Part shown: positions 15,657 through 23,797 of the stretch, one piece after another
Layout: each line of letters starts with the position of its first letter
Position numbering within the stretch: the stretch's first letter is position 1
Source: Peterkaempfera griseoplana
Lineage (GTDB): Bacteria; Actinomycetota; Actinomycetes; Streptomycetales; Streptomycetaceae
Assembly: GCF_001418575.1 (NCBI RefSeq)
Contig: NZ_LIQR01000186.1
Coordinates: 203-42,343 of the forward strand
Direction: 5' to 3'
DNA length: 42,141 nucleotides
Made by a program: the position numbers and the translations under genes
Notes under the pieces: model-generated
Seen by the model: only the letters and a program-made list of their open reading frames with translations
Databases searched by the model: none
Told to the model about the DNA's origin: nothing

Positions 15657-17874
15657 GGTTGCGTCCCCGCCCGGCACGGCGCCGGGTACCCGCGTTCCGG
15701 TGGACGCCGGCGCCCGGCCGCAGGCCGACGGCCGGGAGCAGACGGCACTCGCGGCCATGTTCGCGAGTTCCCCGGCGATCGTCGCCGTACTGTCCGGCCC
15801 CGACCATGTCCTGGTGGAGGCCAACCGGGCCCTGTACCGCGCACACGGCACAGCGGACGCCGACACGCTGCCGGGACGGCCGGTGGGCGACACACTGCCG
15901 GAACTCGTCCACCAGGGCATGCTCGGCCTGCTCGACCAGGTGTACCGCACCGGCGCACCCGTCGTCGTCCACGGCGCCCATGTGCTGCTCGGGCGGGGGC
16001 CGACGGCCCACGAGGGGTACTTCGACTTCACCCTGGAGGCGCACCGCGACCCGCTCGGCGGGATCACCGGCGTGATCTGCACCGCCGTGGACGTCACCAG
16101 GGAGCGCCGCGCGCGCCAACTCGCGGCCGAGCAGCACGCGCTGCTGGAGCAGATCGCCCGCAACGTTCCGCTGGGCGAGGTGCTGGAGGGCATGTGCCGC
16201 ACGATCGAGGGGCTCTCACCCCGGGTGCTGGTCTCGGTCCTGCTCATCGACGAGAACGGGCACCAGCTGCGGCACGGCGCCGCACCGAGCCTGCCCGACT
16301 TCTACAACCAGGCCATCGACGGCTCGGAGATCGGCCCTTGCGTGGGCTCCTGCGGCACCGCCGCCTACCGCCGGGCCGGTGTCATCGTCACCGACATCGC
16401 CCATGACGAGCTGTGGACGGACTTCCGGGAGCTGGCCCGGACGGCCAGGCTGGGCGCCTGCTGGTCCAACCCGATCATGTCGACCACCGGGGAGCTGCTG
16501 GGCACCTTCGCCTTCTACCACCGCACGCCCCGGACCCCCCGCGAGGAGGACCTGGACCTGTGCGCGGTCTTCGCCCGCACCGCCGCCCTGGCGATCGAGC
16601 GCGACCGCGCCGAGACGGCCCGGCGGGAGGCGCACGCCCGCGAGCAGGCCGCCGCCGCGGACCTGGCCTTCGTCCTGGAGACCAGCACCGCGGTCAGCCG
16701 GGAGCCCCGGTATCCGCAGAACCTGCAGCGTCTCGCCCGCCTGGCGGTGCCCGCGCTCGCCCCGGTCTGCCTCATCGACGTCCTCGCGGACGGTCACATC
16801 AGCCGGGTCGCCGTGGCGGTGTCGGACGACCTGCCGGAGGGCACCGAGGCGGCGCTGGCCGCACAGCCTCCCGATCTGCGGGCGGACAGCCCCGTGAGCC
16901 GGGTGATGGCCGGGGGCGTCCGGGAGATCGACCACGGGGCGTGGCCCAGGCCGGTGCCGGCGCTCCCCTGCACCGTCACCGGCTATGTCTGCGTCCCACT
17001 CACCGTGCGCGGGCGCACCTTCGGCACGCTGACCCTGGTCGCCACCACGGACAAACCCCTGGACGCCCGAGCCGTCGCCCTGGCCGAGGAACTCGCCCGT
17101 ACGGCGGCGGCCGGGGCCGACACCACTCGGCAGTATGCGCACCGCGCGCAGCTGGCGCGTGATCTGCAGTCCGGGCTGCTGCTGTCCGCCCTGCCGGACG
17201 TCCCGGGGGCGCACCTCTGCGCCTGCTACCGGCCCGCCGGCGAGGGGCTGGACATCGGTGGTGACTTCTACGACGTCTTCCCGCTGCCGGGCCGCCGCTG
17301 GGGGCTGGTCATCGGGGACGTCTGCGGGCGTGGCGCCCGCGCGGCCACCACCACGGCCCTGGTCCGCCACACGGCGCGGGCGGTGGCGCCGTTGCTGTCC
17401 GACCCGGTCGCGGTGGTGCGGGCGATCAACGACGCACTGCTCGGCCAGCCCGACGGGGAGGAGCGGTTCGTCACCCTGGTGTACGCGGCCCTGGAACCCG
17501 CTCCGGCCGGCCTCTCCGCCTGCCTGGTACGGGCGGGGCACCCCTCGCCGCTGCTGCGCCGCGGCGACGGCTCCGTCACGGTGTCCCTCGCGCCCGGCCA
17601 GCTGCTCGGGGTGGCGGCCGACCCGGTCCAGACGGCGGAGACGGTGCTGCTGCTCAGCGGTGAGGCGATCGTGCTGGTCACCGACGGCATCCTGGAGGCG
17701 CGGGACCGCAGCGGCGCCTTCTTCGGCGAGGAGCGCCTGGTCGAAGCCGTCCGGTCCGGCGGCGCGGCAGCCTCGGCCCGGCGGACCCTGGAGGCGATCA
17801 CCGGGGCCGTGGACGCCTTCAGCTACGGCGCCACCGACGACGACCAGGCAGCGGTGGTCCTCACGGTCCGCTGA
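15640..17874 (+). CDS. PAS-GAF-GAF-SpoIIE protein phosphatase, active site intact
   Basis: A 744-residue PPM-type serine/threonine phosphatase of the RsbU/SpoIIE group, expected to dephosphorylate an anti-sigma antagonist (STAS protein) in response to signals sensed by its PAS and GAF domains. Order: PAS about 35-150 (AMFASSPAIVAVLSGPDHVL to VICTAVDVTRERRA), GAF about 165-325 with IGPCVGSCGTAAYRR and CWSNPI, second GAF-like region about 345-495, SpoIIE about 505-744. All four expected acidic motifs are present: D542 (GGDFYD), D560 (GDVCGRG), D682 (VTDGILEARD) and D733-D735 (DDDQAAVVL). There is no HATPase domain, unlike the three hybrids. Start ATG 15640 has a poor ribosome binding site and overlaps a small upstream ORF, so translation may be coupled. 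No cognate sigma factor or STAS gene is nearby. Confidence 0.93.
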   Translation: MAARPRVASPPGTAPGTRVPVDAGARPQADGREQTALAAMFASSPAIVAVLSGPDHVLVEANRALYRAHGTADADTLPGRPVGDTLPELVHQGMLGLLDQVYRTGAPVVVHGAHVLLGRGPTAHEGYFDFTLEAHRDPLGGITGVICTAVDVTRERRARQLAAEQHALLEQIARNVPLGEVLEGMCRTIEGLSPRVLVSVLLIDENGHQLRHGAAPSLPDFYNQAIDGSEIGPCVGSCGTAAYRRAGVIVTDIAHDELWTDFRELARTARLGACWSNPIMSTTGELLGTFAFYHRTPRTPREEDLDLCAVFARTAALAIERDRAETARREAHAREQAAAADLAFVLETSTAVSREPRYPQNLQRLARLAVPALAPVCLIDVLADGHISRVAVAVSDDLPEGTEAALAAQPPDLRADSPVSRVMAGGVREIDHGAWPRPVPALPCTVTGYVCVPLTVRGRTFGTLTLVATTDKPLDARAVALAEELARTAAAGADTTRQYAHRAQLARDLQSGLLLSALPDVPGAHLCACYRPAGEGLDIGGDFYDVFPLPGRRWGLVIGDVCGRGARAATTTALVRHTARAVAPLLSDPVAVVRAINDALLGQPDGEERFVTLVYAALEPAPAGLSACLVRAGHPSPLLRRGDGSVTVSLAPGQLLGVAADPVQTAETVLLLSGEAIVLVTDGILEARDRSGAFFGEERLVEAVRSGGAAASARRTLEAITGAVDAFSYGATDDDQAAVVLTVR

Positions 17875-18092
17875 ACCCGCCCTCTCCGCCCAGGTCACGG
17901 GGATCCTCGCGGAGTACGGTGGAGTGAGCGGGGGCGCCCGGAAACGACGGCCTACGACCGCAACGGACCGCCCTGGCGGCCCCGGGGTCCGTACGCCACC
18001 GGGAGTGCCCTCTGCCGCCGGCCGCGCCGCAGCAGGCCGCGGCGGCTTGCGGTACAGGACGCGCCTCGCCGCGGACGGGGCTGGAAGGCCGT

Positions 18093-18305
18093 ATGGACGC
18101 AGACCAGAGTCCGGTCGGGGCGGTCGGCCGGGTGACCGTTCCCATCCCGCCGGACGGACCGGGTGAGGTGCTGGTGCCGGTCCGCGGCGGCACCGAGGCG
18201 TTCGCGGCCTGGTCGCGTACGGCGGTTGCCAAGAACGCCCTGGTCATCGTGGTGGACCGGACGTCGGCTCGCTCGGTGATCGTGGAACTCTTCCCCTCTT
18301 CCTAG
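18093..18305 (+). CDS. NfeD-like OB-fold protein, small
   Basis: A 70-residue protein matching the C-terminal OB-fold domain of NfeD proteins: GRVTVPIPPDGPGEVLVPV, then a short loop, then NALVIVVDRTSARSVIVEL. It lacks the transmembrane part and the protease domain of full-length NfeD. ATG 18093 has GGAAGG 6-8 bases upstream. The SPFH gene begins 26 bp downstream on the same strand. NfeD-domain proteins are well known as partners of flotillin/stomatin-type SPFH proteins, and this pairing supports both calls. Without a membrane anchor it would depend on the partner for membrane localisation. Confidence is moderate because the domain is short and divergent. Confidence 0.65.
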   Translation: MDADQSPVGAVGRVTVPIPPDGPGEVLVPVRGGTEAFAAWSRTAVAKNALVIVVDRTSARSVIVELFPSS

Positions 18306-18331
18306 GCCCGGCGGAGCGAAAGGAGCCACCC

Positions 18332-19540
18332 GTGCTGTTCTGGCATGTTCCCGCCCCCAACGAGGCGATGCTGATCTCCGGCTCCAAGCGGCAGGCACAG
18401 GACACCCAGTTCCGGATCGTCACCGGTCACGGCAGCTTCGTCCTGCCCGTGAAGCAGAAGGCCCGGATGCTGTCGCTGGCGCTGCGCGAGGCGGAGATCA
18501 CCGAGGACTGCGTGACCCAGCAGGGCATCCGCCTCAACGTCCGGGCGGTCGCGGTGTTCAAGGTGGGCGACGACACGGTCTCCATCGCCAACGCCGCCCG
18601 CCGCTTCCTGTCGGAGCAGAGCCGGATGGAGGAGCTGGTGGGGCGGATCTTCGCAGGCCACCTGCGGTCCATCGTCGGCGGCCTGACGGTCGAGCAGATC
18701 ATCCGGGAACGCGACCGGGTGGCCCAGGAGGTCAAGGAGGGCAGCCACAGCGAGATGGAGAAGCTGGGCATCGTGGTGGACGCCCTGCAGATCCAGGAGA
18801 TCGACGACACCTCCGGGTACATCACCAACCTGGCGGCCCCCCATGTCGCGGCCGTCGCCAGTCAGGCGCGGATCGCCCAGGCCAGGGCCGACCAGGAGGC
18901 CACCGAGCGCGAGCAGCAGGCCGCCGCCCTCAAGGCCGCGTACGAACGGGACACCGCGATCAAACGCGCGGGCTTCCTCGCCGAGACCGAGCAGTCCAAC
19001 GCACAGGCCGCCCAGGCGGGCCCGCTCGCGGAGGCCCGGGCCTCCCAGGAGGTCATCGAGGAGCAGACCGCCCTGGCCCAGCGCCGGGCGGCGCTCGCCG
19101 CACAGCAGCTGGAGGCGGAGGTCCGGCGCCCCGCCGACGCCGAGGCCTACCGGCAGCGCACCCTCGCCGAGGCCCGGCGCGACCAGGTGCGTTTCGAGGC
19201 CGACGGCACCGCCTACGCCGAACGGACCCTCGCTCAGGCCCAGGCGGAGGCCAACACGGCACGGGCCGCCTCACTGCGCGACGGCAACCAGGAGCTGATC
19301 GCGGCCAACCGGATCGTGGAGAACCTGCCCGTTCTCGCCGAGGCAGCCGCCCGCGGCATCTCCGGGTCCTCGCTGACCGTGCTCAACGGCGCCGACGGGG
19401 TCAATGAGCTGGCCACCGGCATCGTCGGACAGGGCCTGGCCATCCTGGAGTCGCTGAAGCAGCCCTCCGCCACTCCGGCGAAGCTCAACGGAGGCTCGCC
19501 CTCCCAGCCGCAGGTGCCCCGAGGCGCGAGCCAGGTCTGA
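18332..19540 (+). CDS. SPFH/flotillin-family protein
   Basis: A 402-residue SPFH-domain scaffold protein, flotillin-like, thought to organise membrane microdomains. GTG 18332 is preceded by AAAGGAG. The SPFH core spans about residues 1-165: GSFVLPVKQKARMLSLALRE, GIRLNVRAVAVFKVGDD, the long helix around VGRIFAGHLRSIVGGLTVEQ, and MEKLGIVVDALQIQEIDD. A long Ala/Glu/Gln-rich coiled coil follows (about 175-320, with AEAxA-type repeats typical of flotillins), then a conserved LTVLNGADGVNELATGIVGQ segment. There is no clear N-terminal membrane helix, so attachment may be by hydrophobic hairpin or lipidation, or through a partner. It is probably co-expressed with the NfeD-like protein just upstream. 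A 21-bp tandem repeat spans its stop codon. Confidence 0.92.
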   Translation: MLFWHVPAPNEAMLISGSKRQAQDTQFRIVTGHGSFVLPVKQKARMLSLALREAEITEDCVTQQGIRLNVRAVAVFKVGDDTVSIANAARRFLSEQSRMEELVGRIFAGHLRSIVGGLTVEQIIRERDRVAQEVKEGSHSEMEKLGIVVDALQIQEIDDTSGYITNLAAPHVAAVASQARIAQARADQEATEREQQAAALKAAYERDTAIKRAGFLAETEQSNAQAAQAGPLAEARASQEVIEEQTALAQRRAALAAQQLEAEVRRPADAEAYRQRTLAEARRDQVRFEADGTAYAERTLAQAQAEANTARAASLRDGNQELIAANRIVENLPVLAEAAARGISGSSLTVLNGADGVNELATGIVGQGLAILESLKQPSATPAKLNGGSPSQPQVPRGASQV

Positions 19541-19567
19541 GCGCGGGTGAGCCAGGTCTGAGCGCGG
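19528..19567. repeat. 21-bp tandem duplication across the SPFH gene stop codon
   Basis: The 19-base string GAGCCAGGTCTGAGCGCGG occurs at 19528-19546 and 19549-19567, a 21-bp period. The first copy encodes the last residues and the TGA stop (19538-19540). It looks like a recent slippage duplication. Confidence 0.85.
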
Positions 19568-19572
19568 CCTGC

Positions 19573-19602
19573 GCCGGGGCGCTGCCCGGACGGCGCCCCG
19601 GC
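19573..19602. terminator. Convergent terminator between SPFH and MASE1 genes
   Basis: GCCGGGGCGC and GCGCCCCGGC form a perfect 10-bp stem with a 10-base loop in the 69-bp gap between convergent genes. Confidence 0.65.
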
Positions 19603-19609
19603 GGCGCCG

Positions 19610-20593
19610 TCACGGCGGGTTCTGCCGAGAGGCCGGGCCGTCGCTGCCGGGCGGCGGCTCGGCGACCGCCGCGGCCAGCTGAATGCAGGCCCGCCTGATC
19701 TCCGCGTAGGCGCGGTTGCGTTCGGTGACGACCGCCGAGAGCAGCAGCGCGGTCAGCGCGATCGACCCGTTGAACGCCTGCAGGGTGACCATGTCCATGA
19801 ACAGGCCGTGCTGACCGAACCGGCCGTGCCCCTGCACCGCCAGCACCACCGTGGTGCTGGACGTCAGCAGCACACAGGGCACCGCCCCCGCCAGCTGGAA
19901 CCGCACCGCGGCCCAGACCAGGAAGGGGAAGCCCAGAAAGAGCATGCCGTTGGGACTGGTCACCGCGATCAGCGAGACCACCAGCGTCACCGTCAGCAGC
20001 CCCGCCAGCTCCGCCCAGCGGCGCAGCGGCACCTCCCGGACCAGCCGGATCCGGGGCAGCAGCAGGAACGCCGGGGCGAAGACCAGCACCCCCATCGCAT
20101 CCCCCGTCCACCACACCGCCCACGTCGGCCAGAAGTCCCCGCGGGCCACCGCCCCGCCGAGCGACAGGGCGACGCTGCCGACGGTAGCGCTGATCAGCAT
20201 GCCGCCCAGCGCGCCGACGAAGACCAGTTTGAGGGCGTCCCGTAGATGCTCCAGTTCGGGGCGGAAGCCGGTGCGCCGCAGCGCCAGACAGGCGCACACC
20301 GGCGCCAGCGTGTTGCCCACGGCGATCGCCACGACGGCGGGCGGCGAGGGGCCGAGCGGCAGATTGACCAGCAGCGCCCCCACGGTGATCGCCGGCCACA
20401 GCCGCAGGCCGAACAGCAGCAGCGCCGCAAGGGCGACGCCGGTCGGGGGCCAGTACGGCGTCACCTGGTTCTCGACGACGTGCAGCAGCAGCCCGGCTCT
20501 GGCGCAGCCGTAGTAGGCGGAGGTCAGCGCGAGGATTCCCAGCAGCACCAGGGCGTGGTGGCGAAGCCTCTCCCGAGGGGGCGTACCGGCCAT
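19610..20593 (-). CDS. Stand-alone MASE1 membrane sensor protein
   Basis: A 327-residue polytopic membrane protein consisting almost entirely of a MASE1 domain, a sensory module normally fused to histidine kinases, GGDEF or phosphatase outputs. The signature YWPPTGVALAALLLFGLRLW sits near residue 47, after a first helix; VGALLVNLPLG, PVCACLALRRTGF, and WWTGDAMGVLVFAPAFLLL follow. About eight hydrophobic segments are visible up to ALTALLLSAVV near 285. After that comes only a 40-residue tail (ERNRAYAEIRRACIQLAAAV) of coiled-coil character and no catalytic domain. It is 112 bp downstream of a stand-alone SpoIIE phosphatase on the same strand, so the two may form a split sensor-phosphatase pair. 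Start ATG 20593 has no strong ribosome binding site. Confidence 0.85.
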   Translation of the reverse strand: MAGTPPRERLRHHALVLLGILALTSAYYGCARAGLLLHVVENQVTPYWPPTGVALAALLLFGLRLWPAITVGALLVNLPLGPSPPAVVAIAVGNTLAPVCACLALRRTGFRPELEHLRDALKLVFVGALGGMLISATVGSVALSLGGAVARGDFWPTWAVWWTGDAMGVLVFAPAFLLLPRIRLVREVPLRRWAELAGLLTVTLVVSLIAVTSPNGMLFLGFPFLVWAAVRFQLAGAVPCVLLTSSTTVVLAVQGHGRFGQHGLFMDMVTLQAFNGSIALTALLLSAVVTERNRAYAEIRRACIQLAAAVAEPPPGSDGPASRQNPP

Positions 20594-20705
20594 CAGACCG
20601 CCCTGGGGGCGGCCGGAGGAGGGGCGTGGGATGTCGGGCCGTGCACGGTACTCCCTTCACAGCTGTCCTGCAGCCCTGACCGCCGCCGGCCCGGGCCGGT
20701 GGGGG

Positions 20706-21545
20706 TCAGGGCGGCGCCGGCGTCCGGTGGCGGCGGACGACCAGGGCGGCGGCGTCGTCGTCGTGGCCGGTGAGATCCGCGACCTTCATCACCCGCGAGA
20801 CCATGGTCTCGGGGTCCGCGTCCAGGTCCGCGGTCACCACCTGCCGCACCCGCTCCAGCCCCTCGTCCAGGCAGAAGTGCGGCCCCTCCACCACCCCGTC
20901 GGTGACCATGACCAGGATGACCTCCTCCGAGGCGCCCATGTGGCCATGGATCACCGGGTACTGGGCGCCCTGCAGGATGCCCAGCGGCGGGCCGCAGGCG
21001 CCCAGCAGGGTGCCCGAGCAGCCGTCGGGTGTGGCCCAGACGGTGGGGACGTGCCCGGCGCGGGCGCCGGACAGGGCCGGGCCGGGGGTCGTCCCGATCC
21101 GCAGCAGGGTGCAGGTCGCGAAGAGGCCGCAGCCCAGTGCGACCAGCAGGTCATTGGCTGCGGAGAGCACCTCCCCGGGGTTCGCGGTGACGCCCCCGAC
21201 CGCACGCAGGGAGGCGCGGACCTGCCCCATGACGGCCACCGCGTCGACGTCGTGGCCCTGCACGTCGCCGATCACCACCCCGATGGAGCCGTCCGCCAGG
21301 GAGAAGGCGTCGTACCAGTCGCCGCCCACCTCCAGCCCGTTGCGGGCGGGCACGTACCGGGCGGCGAACTGCAGGCCCGGCAGGTCCGGCAGCTGCGGAG
21401 GGAGCATGTGGCGCTGCAGGGCCGTGGCCAGGTCGACCCTTGCCCTCTGCAGCTTGATCCGCTCCAGGGCCTGCTCGACCAGACTGCCGAGGGTGAGCAG
21501 GGTCTCCTCGGCCGTGTCCGGCACGCTGGGACGGCGTCGAGTCAT
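20706..21545 (-). CDS. Stand-alone SpoIIE-type protein phosphatase, active site intact
   Basis: A 279-residue PPM/SpoIIE phosphatase with a short N-terminal helical lead-in (SLVEQALERIKLQRARVDLATALQRHMLPP) and no sensory domain of its own. Metal motifs are intact: GGDWYDAF near residue 75, VVIGDVQGHD near 92, VTDGVVEG near 222, and GHDDDAAALVV near 263. The QRHMLPPQLPDLPG segment is the usual entry to RsbU-like catalytic domains. The third motif is followed by GPHFCLDEGLERVRQ. Start ATG 21545 has GGAGGGG upstream. It is transcribed toward the MASE1 gene and probably co-transcribed; the MASE1 protein could supply membrane sensing. Likely substrate: a phosphorylated anti-sigma antagonist, not present in this window. 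Confidence 0.93.
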   Translation of the reverse strand: MTRRRPSVPDTAEETLLTLGSLVEQALERIKLQRARVDLATALQRHMLPPQLPDLPGLQFAARYVPARNGLEVGGDWYDAFSLADGSIGVVIGDVQGHDVDAVAVMGQVRASLRAVGGVTANPGEVLSAANDLLVALGCGLFATCTLLRIGTTPGPALSGARAGHVPTVWATPDGCSGTLLGACGPPLGILQGAQYPVIHGHMGASEEVILVMVTDGVVEGPHFCLDEGLERVRQVVTADLDADPETMVSRVMKVADLTGHDDDAAALVVRRHRTPAPP

Positions 21546-21655
21546 GACCCCTCCAAGGGGTCGCGGTACCTACCTGCACTCCAGCGTAGTTGCCCGGTCG
21601 CCGGCCGGCCCCGCGGCGCCGCCCGGGCGTACGGTGCGCAGGCGGGCAGGGCGCG

Positions 21656-23503
21656 TCAGCCGCCGGAGTCGAGCCTGAGCCGGGGGCGTTCCAGTTCGAA
21701 CCAGACGGCCAGGTCCAGGGCGCGTTCCAGTGCCGCGCGTTCAGCGGTGCCGACCAGGTGCTGTTCGGTGTCCGCGATCGACCGGAGCCGGTCGCGGTCC
21801 ATCAGCTCCAGGGCGGGACTGCGCCCGGCCGTCAGCAGCTCCCGGATCTGGGTCTGCAGCTCCTTGGTGTAGCCGGGGTCCTGGGTGGAGGGGTAGGGGC
21901 TCTTCACCCGCTGGAGGACCGAGGCCGGCAGCAGGTCCCGGACGGCGTGCCGCAGCAGGCTCTTCTCCCGGCCGTCGAAGGTCTTCGCCGACCAGGGGGT
22001 GTTGAAGACGTACTCCACCAGGCGGTGGTCGCAGAAGGGGACCCGCACCTCGAGGCCGGTGGCCATGCTCATCCGGTCCTTGCGGTCGAGCAGGATCCGG
22101 ACGAAGCCGGTGAGGTGCAGATGGCAGACCTCGCGCATGCGGCGTTCCATGCCGTCCTCCCCGTCCAGGCGCGGCACCCTGGCGAGGGCCTCCTGGTAGC
22201 GGCGGTCGAGGTAGCCGGGTACGTCGAGCAGCCGGGTCAGCCCGGGTTCCAGCACCGTGGTGCCGCTCAGGCCGTGCCGCAGCGCACTGGCCATCCAGGG
22301 GAAGGTTCCCGCGTCTCGAGCGGCGGGGTCGTGGAACCAGGGGTAGCCGCCGAACACCTCGTCCGCGGACTCTCCGGACAGTGCCACCGTGGAGTGCTCG
22401 CGGATCGCCCGGAAGAGCAGCAGCAGCGACTGGTCCATGTCGCCGAGGCCCAGCGGCAGATCCCTGGCCCGCACGGCGGCGGTCCGTACGGCCGGGTCGG
22501 CCAGCTCCTTGGCGTCCAGCACGATGTCGCGGTGGTCGGTGGCCGCATGCCGTGCCACCTCGTGGACGAAGGGGGTGTCCGGGGTGGCCCGCAGCTCGTC
22601 CTGGACGAAGTTCTCGGTCTGGCCGACGAAGTCCACCGAGAAGCTGCGCACGGTCTCCCGGCCCCGCAGTTGCCGGGCCGCGAGCGCGGTGACCGCGCTG
22701 GAGTCCAGGCCGCCGGAGAGCAGGATGCAGCGCGGTACGTCCGAGACCAGCTGCCGGCGGGTGATGTCCTCCAGGAGTTCCCGCACCCGGGCGACCGTGT
22801 CCTCCAGGGTGTCGGTGTGCTCCAGGGCCCGCAGCTGCCAGTAGGTGCGGGGGTGCCTCCCGCCGCGGTCGAAGGTCACCACGGTGCCGGGCTCGACCTC
22901 GTGCATGCCGGACCAGACGGCGTGACCCGGGGTCTTGGCCATGGAGAACAGCTCGCGCAGTCCCTCCAGGTCCACCTCGCGGGGTGTCTCCGGGTTCGCC
23001 AGGATCGCCTTGGGTTCGGAGCCGAAGAGGACACCGTCGGCGGTGGGGAAGTAGTAGAGCGGCTTGACGCCCATCCGGTCGCGGATCAGCACCAGCTGCT
23101 CGGTGCGGGTGTCCCAGACGGCGAAGGCGTACATGCCGTTGAGCCGCTCGGGCAGCCGGTCGCCCCACTCCAGGTAGCCGCGCAGCACCACCTCGGTGTC
23201 GCTGTCGGTGCGGAAGCGGTGGCCTCTGCGACGCAGTTCGTCACGGAGTTCCACGTAGTTGTAGACCTCGCCGGAGTAGACCAGCACCACCTCTCCGTCG
23301 GCGGTGCGCTCCGTCATGGGCTGGCCGCCCCCGGGGAGGTCGATGATGGCCAGGCGGCGGTGCCCCATGGCGGCGCGGCTGTCCAGCCAGAGCCCTTCCG
23401 CGTCCGGCCCGCGGCAGGCCATGGTGGCGGTCATCGCCTCAGCGGTGGCCCTCTCCTGCCGCAGGTCGCGTCGGTAGGACACCCAGCCGGCGATACCGCA
23501 CAT
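21656..23503 (-). CDS. asnB: Asparagine synthase (glutamine-hydrolysing)
   Basis: A 615-residue AsnB-type enzyme converting aspartate, ATP and glutamine to asparagine. ATG 23503 is chosen because it puts Cys at position 2 (MCGIAGWVSY), the N-terminal nucleophile of the glutaminase domain after Met removal, and AGGAG is 8 bases upstream; a GTG 9 bases earlier overlaps that site. The glutaminase domain shows MACRGPDAEGLW, GHRRLAIIDL, and SGEVYNYVELR. The synthetase domain carries the pyrophosphate loop CILLSGGLDSSAVTALAA near residue 260, VALSGESADEVFGGYPWF near 350, and DRKDRMSMATGLEVRVPFCD near 470. Length and motifs fit the actinobacterial primary-metabolism or cell-wall-amidating AsnB group. 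No peptide-synthesis genes adjoin it, so a housekeeping or stress role is more likely than secondary metabolism. Confidence 0.96.
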   Translation of the reverse strand: MCGIAGWVSYRRDLRQERATAEAMTATMACRGPDAEGLWLDSRAAMGHRRLAIIDLPGGGQPMTERTADGEVVLVYSGEVYNYVELRDELRRRGHRFRTDSDTEVVLRGYLEWGDRLPERLNGMYAFAVWDTRTEQLVLIRDRMGVKPLYYFPTADGVLFGSEPKAILANPETPREVDLEGLRELFSMAKTPGHAVWSGMHEVEPGTVVTFDRGGRHPRTYWQLRALEHTDTLEDTVARVRELLEDITRRQLVSDVPRCILLSGGLDSSAVTALAARQLRGRETVRSFSVDFVGQTENFVQDELRATPDTPFVHEVARHAATDHRDIVLDAKELADPAVRTAAVRARDLPLGLGDMDQSLLLLFRAIREHSTVALSGESADEVFGGYPWFHDPAARDAGTFPWMASALRHGLSGTTVLEPGLTRLLDVPGYLDRRYQEALARVPRLDGEDGMERRMREVCHLHLTGFVRILLDRKDRMSMATGLEVRVPFCDHRLVEYVFNTPWSAKTFDGREKSLLRHAVRDLLPASVLQRVKSPYPSTQDPGYTKELQTQIRELLTAGRSPALELMDRDRLRSIADTEQHLVGTAERAALERALDLAVWFELERPRLRLDSGG

Positions 23504-23559
23504 CGATGACACTCCTGATCGTCGAGCCCTGTCTCCCTCGGCTCAACGTAACTCCAGGC

Positions 23560-23582
23560 ATTCATCAGCAAAAGTCATGAAT
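23560..23582. promoter_or_regulatory. AT-rich inverted repeat upstream of asnB
   Basis: ATTCAT, 11 bases, ATGAAT in the most AT-rich stretch of the asnB leader, about 60-80 bp before its start. A minus-strand TACGTT box (23551-23546) lies just downstream. Could be an operator or promoter element. Confidence 0.4.
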
Positions 23583-23711
23583 CCCGCAAATCACCCCTGG
23601 ATCGGCCGGCTGCCCGGCGATCGCGGCAGTCCGCCCCCTGGCCGCCGGGCCGGCCGCACCCGGGGCTCGCGGCGGCCGTCGCTCCGCTGCCCGCTGGGCC
23701 GACCGGGGTAC

Positions 23712-23754
23712 GCCGGATCCCGCGGCCCCCGGCACGGGGGACGCGGGATCCGGC
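23712..23754. terminator. Strong hairpin terminator after the pirin gene
   Basis: GCCGGATCCCGCG and CGCGGGATCCGGC form a perfect 13-bp stem. The loop itself holds CCCCC and GGGGG, which could extend the structure. It lies 44 bp beyond the pirin stop on the minus strand. Confidence 0.75.
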
Positions 23755-23797
23755 CGCCGACCGCCGCCGGTGGTCCCAACCGGTCGGCGCGGCGCGG

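Noticed and set aside
21656-23503. AsnB as a tailoring enzyme of a biosynthetic gene cluster
   Set aside because: No NRPS, PKS, RiPP precursor or other assembly genes are nearby. Motifs and N-terminal Cys fit a normal glutamine-hydrolysing asparagine synthase.
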